DNA of 64,000 bases from NCBI GenBank assembly GCA_025766275.1, contig JAFKAC010000027.1, forward strand, positions 434,001 through 498,000, in the 5' to 3' direction. Positions 56,137 to 64,000 of the stretch are shown piece by piece. How positions within the stretch are numbered: position 1 is the first letter of the stretch; each line of letters starts with the position of its first letter. Source of the DNA: Lactarius indigo (lineage: Eukaryota > Basidiomycota > Agaricomycetes > Russulales > Russulaceae). The translations under genes and the position numbers were made by a program. The notes beneath the pieces were generated by a model. That model ran no database searches. It was not told where the DNA came from and saw nothing but the letters and a program-made list of their open reading frames with translations.

Positions 56137-58200
56137 GTGGCCGTAACAACAAGAGACCAGTGGACGAGCTTTCGTCCTTACTCGCTCCAAAGAAGAGGAG
56201 AACGTAACGTCCCTACGCGCTTTTTACAAGCTGCCAGCTGGAGGGAACGACAAGAAGAAACCGGATACTTTGTGGAATTCAACGGACCTAGCAGGTTCTG
56301 CCCAGTTGAGTTCAATTTCGATCACCTGTGCTGGGTAGAGGTTACGTGGAACCCCATAGACTCCCAGTGGGACGCAGTACGACCAGCCGGACCCAGATAC
56401 CGCTGCGACATCGACGCGCGGGAACTCAACACCAGATCAGACTGGGGTCCCATTGACGGACAACTACGAGAACACTCCACAGGAGAAGTAGTGACAGAAG
56501 AAGGAAGTGAACTCAGTCAAGAAGAAAGTGAAGGACGAGACCCAAACCAGACAGAGACTAGCGGAGGGGCCATACAAGATCTCCTCATAGAACGAGCTGA
56601 GTCTGCGCACATCACCGAACCCGAACCTATTCACATCCGATCCCCAGCCATCATGGCTACGATAACGCGCGCAATGGAAGAAGTCGCAATGGAAGAAGCG
56701 CGAGTAATACAAGACGAGGCAAGAAATGTCGTCATGCCCATCAACCCAGAAACAGGAGTACGTATGACCGCGGATGATGCCGCGATCTTCCGAGCAATAG
56801 GGTCGGATAGGGGAGATCCCCCGTCGGAAAGGCGGCCAACAATGGAATTACCCCCGGGAGTAGGAGGACCAGGAGACGATCCGCCACCGCCATCAGGAGG
56901 AGGCATCCCATTCGATCTGCGAAGAACCGAACCACCAAGAGGACCACCCCACGGTCCGCCTGGGGATGGAGGAGGTGGAGGAGGCGGGGGTGGCGGTGAC
57001 GCCGGAGGAGGGGATAGAGGACACCCCAGCGAGAAATTAACCGGCGAGCCACCCTCTATTTTTGACGGAGACAGACTTAAAGTCGACCAATTCCTTATGC
57101 AGTGGCACATTTATTGGGGCATGAATCTAGACGCCCCCATTATGCGCAATGACTACAGGAGGTGCCTCCTGTTCCTCTCATATATCAAGGGCGGAGCAGT
57201 CAGCGAATGGGTTCTATCCTTCCTGAACTGGCTCAATCGGCAAATACAACGGGGAATCAGCCCCTACACTCGAGGATTGTGGGACGCGGTGGCTGATGGC
57301 TTCAGCCAGAGATTTGAGAACACGTTGGAACGGGAGCAAGCACAAGCCATACTGCGAAAAGGCTTCAAAATGGCAGGAGAGGATATTGACAAGTACGTCA
57401 ACGACTTTGAACAGTTAGCGTGGAAGGCTCATTACCACCTCAACGAACCACAAACCATCGACCTGTTCACATCGGGTCTGCCCAAGGAACTGTTCAAAAA
57501 TGCGTTCCAATTTGATGAGCCAATAACATTCGACGACTGGAAGCGGGCTGTTCTCAAGCGACAAAAAAACTACATTCATCTCAAGGCGCGGCTCAACGAA
57601 TACAAGAGTACAACGACCCAACCAAAGAAGCAGACTGGTAACGCAGGGTGGGCACTCCCGCAAAACCTACCACAGACCAACCCATGGGCCATGGACACCT
57701 CCGCTGATCGAGCCAAGGTGCGACTAGCCGGGTCCGAAGACATCGACTTCAATAAACTGCCTCACCATGAGTGGCCAGCGCCACCCTTCCCCCCACGGGG
57801 AGGACCCGGAGCCAGGGGACGAGGGAGAGGCGGATCTAGGAGGGACTTAAGGAATGTCCTCTGCTATAACTGTCATGCTCCAGGCCACCTCTCACGAAAT
57901 TGCCCACACCCCCGACAACAGAGACAATGGCAGAACGCCCCATCTAGCAGCAGAATGACGGAGACTGCCTGGCCATTACAGTGGCCGGGGTCTCCGGGAC
58001 CCACGTCTCAATACGAACCGTCGCTGCCGGGGTATGCGACGCCGGCACCCAGCGCGACACCCGCGCCACAAATCAAGGCAGCAAAAACGGCGGGAGAACA
58101 AGCGAAGGAATGGCTGACACAGGTAGCCAACAGTACAGACGAGGTAAAAGACCTCATACTTCAAGACCTGTGGGGAAGAGAGGGTTTTCAGAACGCCTGA
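56137..58200 (+). CDS. Gag of element A with ATG-free N-terminal extension
   Basis: 687 residues from GTG at 56137 (context caccGTGG) to TGA at 58198-58200. Element 1 has ATG at this codon. The first ATG in any plus frame after the predicted transcript start is 56653, in frame at residue 173 (IMATITRAMEEV), with A at -3 and G at +4. The extension holds VTWNPIDSQW (near residue 71). Then come an acidic stretch, a Pro/Gly-rich linker (PPGDGGGGGG), the capsid part (SFLNWLNRQIQRGISPYTR, YVNDFEQLAWKAHYHL), an RGRGRGGSRR stretch and a CCHC knuckle (CYNCHAPGHLSRNC). A -1 slippery heptamer is at 58182-58188. Confidence 0.88.
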   Translation: MAVTTRDQWTSFRPYSLQRRGERNVPTRFLQAASWRERQEETGYFVEFNGPSRFCPVEFNFDHLCWVEVTWNPIDSQWDAVRPAGPRYRCDIDARELNTRSDWGPIDGQLREHSTGEVVTEEGSELSQEESEGRDPNQTETSGGAIQDLLIERAESAHITEPEPIHIRSPAIMATITRAMEEVAMEEARVIQDEARNVVMPINPETGVRMTADDAAIFRAIGSDRGDPPSERRPTMELPPGVGGPGDDPPPPSGGGIPFDLRRTEPPRGPPHGPPGDGGGGGGGGGGDAGGGDRGHPSEKLTGEPPSIFDGDRLKVDQFLMQWHIYWGMNLDAPIMRNDYRRCLLFLSYIKGGAVSEWVLSFLNWLNRQIQRGISPYTRGLWDAVADGFSQRFENTLEREQAQAILRKGFKMAGEDIDKYVNDFEQLAWKAHYHLNEPQTIDLFTSGLPKELFKNAFQFDEPITFDDWKRAVLKRQKNYIHLKARLNEYKSTTTQPKKQTGNAGWALPQNLPQTNPWAMDTSADRAKVRLAGSEDIDFNKLPHHEWPAPPFPPRGGPGARGRGRGGSRRDLRNVLCYNCHAPGHLSRNCPHPRQQRQWQNAPSSSRMTETAWPLQWPGSPGPTSQYEPSLPGYATPAPSATPAPQIKAAKTAGEQAKEWLTQVANSTDEVKDLILQDLWGREGFQNA

Positions 58201-61200
58201 ACCCGTCAGTCTGGGTGAGGGCTTTACGATGTAATTCTGTAATTGTGACAACGCGCTATCGATCTTTGCGAATCCCAGTGACTGTCCACATGAATTACCA
58301 AACGACTGAAACAAATGCACTGGTGGACTCCGGAGCCACCAATAATTTCATCCGACCAAGAATGGCAGCCCGGGCAGGAATCCCGATATGGCCCTTAGAA
58401 ATGCCTCGCAAAATATGGAACATAGATAATACGGAAAACAAAGCTGGGTTAATCACTCATTATGTTAACCTAGAAGTGAAAACACGCGGACAGATTAAAA
58501 GGATGACCTTTTTGGTCACCGACCTCGGCAGTGAAGACATGGTACTGGGCTATCCATGGCTGAGCGCCTTCGAACCCACGATTAGTTGGGCAACAGCAAC
58601 CGTGCATCCGGACACGCAACCAGTAGTTCTGGCTACTACTGAGGAACTACTCACGACACCCGCTGTGCGGGCTCTAATTGTAGCAGAAAAAGAGACAATT
58701 ATCCAAGAGTTAGAGGAAGAAGAAACCTTCGTAAGAGCCACTACTTCGACAGAATTGGCAATATCAGCAAAACAACAACAAATGGCAGCGGTGCTGCCGC
58801 CGGTATATGCAGAGTACAGTATGCTGTTCAACGAGCAGGCCTCGCATCGATTCCCTCCATCTCGACCCTGGGATCATGCTATTGACTTCAAGCCATCGGC
58901 GCCAGTGGCAATCGATTGCAAGATCTACCCTATGACGCAAAAAGAAGAAGGCGAATTAAAAGAATTCCTCGATGAAAAACTGAAACAGGGATATCTACGC
59001 CCTTCTATCTCCCCGTACGCCTCATCTTTCTTCTTTATCAAAAAGAAGGACGGAAAGCTACGCCCGGTACAGGACTACCGTGTGATTAACTCGCACACCA
59101 TTCGCAACCAATATCCGCTGCCACTTATTCAGGACCTCATTTTGGACCTCAGCAACGCCCACATCTATATGAAGCTTGATATCCGCTGGGGCTATAACAA
59201 CATCCGCATTCGCGACGGAGATCAAGAGAAAGCGGCATTCAAAACCAAATTCGGCCTTTTTGAGCCTACGGTCATGTTCTTCGGCCTCACCAACTCTCCT
59301 GCAACCTTCCAGGCGATGATGAATCACATCTACCGCGATACGATCGCGAAGCACGAGCGTCTGGGAACTACGATACGTGTTTACATGGACGATATTGGCA
59401 TAGCCACTCATTTTGACCACGATCTAGCGGCTCATATCGCCGCCGTACGCGACGTACTGAGTGTCGCACGCGAACACGATCTCTACTTCAAACTTGAGAA
59501 GTGCCTGTTCCACCAACCGCGGATGGATTACCTGGGGGTAATCCTTGAAAGGGGGGTGACCCGAATGGACCCTGTAAAAGTTCAAGGCATCAAAGACTGG
59601 CCTACGCCAACAAAGGTCAAAGACGTTCGATCGTTCTTGGGCTTCTGCAACTTTTACAGACTTTTCATCCGCGGATTTGCAACCCATGCTAAACCACTCA
59701 CCAAACTGACTAGGAAAGACGAAGAATGGAGGTGGACTGACAAGGAAAACAACGCATTCAATACCCTCAAACGCCTCGTAACCAAGGAACCGGTATTGGC
59801 GCACCCGGTCCTCCAAGACCCGTTTGAATTGGAAGTTGATGCTTCCGGATACGCGGTGGGAGCTGTACTTTTACAACAAAAGTCTGACGGAAAACGACAC
59901 CCTATAGGCTATTACTCAGCCACACTCTCGGAGGCAGAGCGAAACTATGACATCTACGACTTGGAGTTGCTCGCAATAGTCAAGGCATTGCGAAACTGGA
60001 GACCGCTGCTCGCCGGAGCCCCACATAAAATTAAGATTTATTCGGACCATCTCAACCTACAATATTGGAGGTCGCCACAGAAGATCAGCAGGCGAGTTGC
60101 CAGGGAAGTGCTCGAGCTTTCTGAGTACGATTTCGAGATTCACCACATCAAAGGAAAGAACAACGGTCGAGCAGACGCACTTTCAAGACGACCCGACTAC
60201 AATCAGGGAGAAGACGACAACAGTGAAGTGGTCGTCCTGCCTCCCGAGGTCTTTGTGAGAACTCTCAACGTCGCACGCACCTTCACCGCAAACCCGAATC
60301 TGCTCCAACCACGTCACCAACAAGACGACGAAGTAATCAAGGTATGGGTAGACCCCCATAACCTCAAAAAAATAGAAGGGGAATGGTATAAAGACGGCAG
60401 GTTCGTGATCACCGGACCAGCCTCGACGTACCGGGTGCTAATACACGACCACCACGACTTACCAATACATGGCCACCCCGGAGTGGCAAGAACGCAGCGA
60501 ATCCTGGAACGACATTACTGGTGGCCGCGATTACGAAAGGACGTATACGAGTACGTCCAAGGCTGTGCGGAATGTCAGCGGAACAAGGTGAACACAAGGC
60601 CCATACGAGCCGCGCTACATCCCATCACGCCAGTACTGGACGCTGTACCCTTCCAAACCATAGCCATGGACTTTATCACCAAACTACCGCCGTCACAGGG
60701 GTACGACAGCATACTGACAGTCACGGACCACGACTGTAGCAAGGCCTCCATCTTTATCCCCTGTCGAGAAGAGATAACAGCTGAGGAGACCGCAGCCCTG
60801 TACGTTGCTCACGTGTTTAAGCGCTTCGGATTACCGCGCAAGTGCATTAGTGACAGGGATCCACGATTTGCGTCAAAATTCACCAGAGAAGTATGCCGAG
60901 TCCTAGGCATCCAGCAAAACATATCAACAGCGTACCACCCACGGACCGATGGACAGTCCGAGCGCACCAACCAGTGGTTGGAACAGTACCTGCGCTTCTG
61001 GGTGAATGAGCGACAAAACAACTGGGTTGCTTATCTGCCAATCGCCGAATTCGCTCATAATAACTGGCCACATGAGCACACAAAACAATCTCCGTTTCAG
61101 CTTCTGATGGGATATGACCCACAAGCGGATTGGACCGATAAGCCATCCCCCCTTCCGCAAGTCACAAGACGACTGACACAGCTGAAAGAGGCTCGAAAGG

Positions 61201-62915
61201 ACGCTCAGCGCCTCATAAAATGAGCTCAAGAGGCGTGGATACGCAATAAAGATACGCCCAATTTCAAGATAGGAGACCTCGTGTGGCTGGAAGGAAAACA
61301 TCTCCGAACCAATCAGCCCACGGCGAAATTAGCGGCGCGACGCCACGGACCATTCCGGGTGACACAGGTGATGTCCCCTTACAATTATCGATTAGAACTT
61401 CCCACGCAGTGGAGCATTCACCCAGTGTTCCACATCGATCTCCTCACGCCATACAAACAAACCCCCCTTCATGGGGAAAATTTCACACGACCGCCGCCCG
61501 AGTTGATCGATGGAGAAGAGGAGTACGAAGTCGAGGCCATTCTGGACTCTCGGCATTTCGGCAGAGGAAGAAGGCTCCAATACCTCGTCAAGTGGAAGGG
61601 ATACCCGGACTCGGAGAATCAGTGGGTCAACAAGGATGACGTCTTCGCACCGGAGGCGCTCCGCCTCTTTCAGGAAGCGCAAGCACACGGAACTACGGTT
61701 AAAAGGGGTTTGGTCGTCGCTCAGGAAAGTCATCCCCTTTTCCTTCGCTCTACCATCTCCACTCTCATGCCCACTTCCCCTCTGCGACATGTCACCCAAG
61801 CGATACTCCTCGACTCCCTTGCCGAAGACGCTTGGGCCCTCCTCGCAGAAGACGACGAGACTGAGGTTCCCAACACCCAAATCACCCCGTACACACCTGT
61901 CGGCCAACCAGAGGGCCGTATCACCGCGCAAGAATGGGCAAATGTCCTTGCCCGATTCCCAGACCCCACGCAACAGTCCGACGACGAGTCCGCCGTCGCC
62001 CATGTCTTCCGCGACGAACATGGGGCGCGCGAGCCCATCGCTGCCATTCCCCCAAGCGACGACCTTGTCAGCGTTCGCGGAGTTTTCCCGCGCAACGACG
62101 AGCGTTCAAGCTCTCCTGGAGTACGAGTTGGACGGTTGGAGGAGGGTAGCGGCGGAGTGGCAGAAGGAACAGCTAGACTCAGCCGCGGCCCGACTGAAAG
62201 AGATGCGAGAGCGGCGGCAGCGATGGAGGCTGCTGAGGCTGGCCATGACGACGACGATTACTACCCGGCACGGCACGCCTTCCTTCGAACGAAAAGCAAC
62301 CCTACTAATCCCCGCATCACACCCTGGCTCGTCAACTCTGACGGGTCCGCCATGTATCGAGGACGTGTGCATGTACCAGGCGCCGCAGAACATCGTCCCT
62401 TCACCACCGCTGACGACCCCGCGCACGTTATTGTGCCTGAAGGGTTCCGGGCAAATCGACGACCCCATCACATTCCATACCCCATCACCGGGCCCGACGG
62501 AGTAGAGAGGGACGCTTCTCATGTCCAGATTATTGGAGGGGCGGACCCCCTCATACTCGGGGTGATACCTGGCTCCCCCCATCTATACGGTAAGCCCCTC
62601 TACGCCGAGCCACACGTCAACGCCACGCTGCGCCCCACGTACCCCCACGAAGATCTCGTCATCTTCGCCGCGGACAAGATTACGGACCGCGCTCTCAATC
62701 GCATCAACGACGAGACGCTTACGGTGGAAGTCACGCGCTACCGTGCGGCCAGTTTCGAACTGGAGCGACTTCGCGCTAGGGTGGCTCAGCTCCGCGACAT
62801 GATCGCGTGCGCCCAAAGCGACCGACAGGACTCCATCTACCGACTGGAGCGCGCTACGGCACTCAAGCGCATCGCCAACGAACAGCGCGACTGGCCGGCC
62901 AGGGACTTTCGGTGA
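57981..62915 (+). pseudogene. Pol of element A, one premature stop
   Basis: Made by -1 frameshift at 58182-58188, so genuine Pol starts there; the frame itself is open from 57981. Protease (LVDSGATNNF, Asp at 58326), reverse transcriptase (YMDD at 59382-59393), RNase H (EVDASGYAVGAVL), integrase (HGHPGVARTQ, CAECQ, MDFITKLPPS, ISDRDPRFAS, TAYHPRTDGQSER), and chromodomain (EYEVEAIL, LVKWKGYPDSENQW, about 61521-61630). About 420 further residues end with a Leu/Arg-rich helix (FELERLRARVAQLRD) and stop at 62913-62915. A single TGA at 61221-61223 replaces CGA of element 1. Confidence 0.92.
58182..58188 (+). promoter_or_regulatory. -1 frameshift heptamer, element A gag-pol
   Basis: G GGT TTT in the gag frame, ten bases before the gag stop. 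The -1 frame continues directly into Pol. Conserved in elements 1 and 4. Confidence 0.78.
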
Positions 62916-62932
62916 GTCGGGGCCTCACGCTG

Positions 62933-62944
62933 AAAGGAGGGTGA
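62933..62944 (+). other. polypurine tract of element A
   Basis: aaaggagggtga directly precedes the 3' LTR. Confidence 0.65.
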
Positions 62945-63473
62945 TGTCACGTTTCGGTTTGGATGGACTGCACAACTCATACCCTTACTGTACCGGTTGT
63001 CACTACGGCGGTAAGGTATATTAGTGACGGACTTACCTACGGTGATACGGTAGTGCGATAGGCGATAGGGACTCGATAGCTGACTGATGACTGACGCCAC
63101 TAGTACTGGTACTAGTAGTATTAGGGTTCGCGCTGTTTCTGCGATACGTTGGACACTACTTACTGTGACTCATAGCAGCACTTCAAAGCCTGCTAGAACG
63201 AGTATTTAAACTGTCTTGTGAAGACCAAGATACGCCATCTTGGTCTTCTTGAATCGTCACTTGTTCTTCTCTTCTCTTGTTTCTCTTCGACTCTAAATCG
63301 CTTCGCTCCAATTCCATTCGCAACTTCAGAATCTTCGACTTGCCGGTGTACCTTCGTGTATTCACCGAGGCAAGGACTTGGACCTCCGCGTCTTCAAGGT
63401 TGAAACTTCAATACAGCTAAGTTGTTGCCGCCAACCGAGCTCAAGTCGAGCTAAACGTCGTGGCGACGTTACA
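62945..63473 (+). repeat. 3' LTR of element A
   Basis: 529 bp. Its variants match the 5' LTR of element 1 (35568-36096) rather than its own 5' LTR. Confidence 0.93.
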
Positions 63474-63569
63474 CCCTCCTTTAGGCGCATTGATTGGTGC
63501 GATGAATGAGGCAGTCTTCACAGGCTTGCATGCGACGATGAACTGTGTCCATGGGATCTTCACTAAAAG
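63474..63569. other. short flank between two LTRs
   Basis: 96 bp without a gene. Read on the minus strand it ends in a purine run (aaaggaggg) that, joined to 36097, would lead into the LTR at 36107. It is probably the end of another retroelement's internal region. Confidence 0.45.
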
Positions 63570-64000
63570 TGTGATGACTCACTGTCACTTGACAGGGGGT
63601 CACAACGAAGGCAGAGACTGGGGGCTGAGAGGGTGTGGAGAAGAGATGCTCGACAACAGAAGAACACAAGATATGCTCTTGGCTCAGTAGAGGAGTAGTG
63701 GCGCGCGAGGAGCGGGGCACTCGAAGGAGCTGTGAGGCAAGAGGGAGGATGTCACAAGTGGACAGTCTGAGGGACTGTCCGTAGAATTGCACCAGCTTAT
63801 ATACTACAGGGGGTGGTCTGTGCATAGGTTTAGGGCAGGCTTAGGGCCTGTCTACGGGTGCTGCACAGTACTGTGCAAAGGAACATTCTAGAGACATCTA
63901 ACAATAGAGTCCAATCAGAAGAGGTTTAAACATAGAACGACTGCGCCGCAGTTGATGGCGCAATCTTGTGTCAGGATGGCGTGATTCCGCAGTCAATGCA
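63570..64000 (-). repeat. LTR related to element 3, cut by the window edge
   Basis: Minus orientation, with the same hairpin GGACAGTC/GACTGTCC at 63760-63780 and TATATAAG (minus) at 63796-63803 as element 3, but clearly diverged. No element-3-like primer site follows it, so it is a solo or 3' LTR. Confidence 0.75.

Larger units (their letters stand above)
55589..63473 (+). mobile_element. element A: Ty3/Gypsy chromovirus, nearly complete
   Basis: LTRs of 529 bp (55589-56117 and 62945-63473), gag, pol and polypurine tract are all present. Only one stop in pol and a GTG at the gag start depart from an intact element. The flanks do not form a duplication: CTCAG on the left, CCCTC on the right. 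Together with the swapped flanks of element 1, they show that the two ends come from two different insertion events. Confidence 0.93.

Noticed and set aside
55584..63478. Element A as an insertion with a degraded target duplication
   Set aside because: CTCAG and CCCTC are not decayed versions of each other. Both are found intact on the opposite ends of element 1.
63474..63569. Internal start of an intact element behind the LTR at 63570
   Set aside because: No primer site complementary to that LTR's hairpin follows it, unlike in element 3.

Overview
The window is from a mushroom-forming basidiomycete (Agaricomycetes), inferred from several signs. It carries a tandem family of DUF6535-type multi-pass membrane protein genes with 48-71 nt GT-AG introns, a family expanded in these fungi. 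Its LTR retrotransposons are fungal Ty3/Gypsy chromoviruses (integrase plus a chromodomain with a KWKGYP core) and one Ty1/Copia element. Stop codons inside the pol genes look like CpG-to-TpG decay. I saw no bacterial operons, tRNA or rRNA genes, or CRISPR.

Layout. 1-2188: 3' end of a Ty3 element with its LTR. 2189-4633: minus-strand DUF6535 remnants. 4634-36096: one minus-strand Ty3 element (element 1, 529-bp LTRs) that has been invaded repeatedly. Its 3' internal region holds a solo LTR (5366-21198). That LTR holds a plus-strand Ty3 element (element 3, 5380-20701), whose 3' LTR holds a Copia element (15022-20431). The gag of element 1 holds a further Ty3 element (element 4, 26733-34522). 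Target-site duplications support each level: GCGCG/GCGTG, GTCAC, GGCCC and ATAGA. 36107-36476: another LTR. 36477-55588: tandem array of DUF6535 units (genes at 37998, 43875 and 52865, a pseudogene near 50600) separated by decayed repeated spacers. 55589-63473: a nearly complete Ty3 element (element A) of the same family as element 1. 63570-64000: part of an LTR related to element 3.

Two results stand out. First, element 3 has about 3.4 kb between its predicted transcript start and the first ATG with no plus-strand ATG at all, while CAT occurs about 33 times in the part downstream of the LTR. This stretch carries three long ORFs (416, 341 and 233 codons) without methionine ahead of gag. The related elements 4 and A also have ATG-free leaders that run through about 170 codons of an N-terminal Gag extension, opening with GTG in a good Kozak context. 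A short tryptophan motif recurs in the Gag extensions and in the upstream ORFs. This looks like an unusual AUG-avoiding translation strategy. The same families also look self-primed in the Tf1 manner.

Second, elements 1 and A have swapped flanks. The 5' flank of one matches the 3' flank of the other (CTCAG and CCCTC), their LTR variants pair crosswise, and one DUF6535 gene is split between 55588 and 4633 in opposite orientations. This is the signature of an inversion between inverted retroelements, or of an assembly error with the same geometry.
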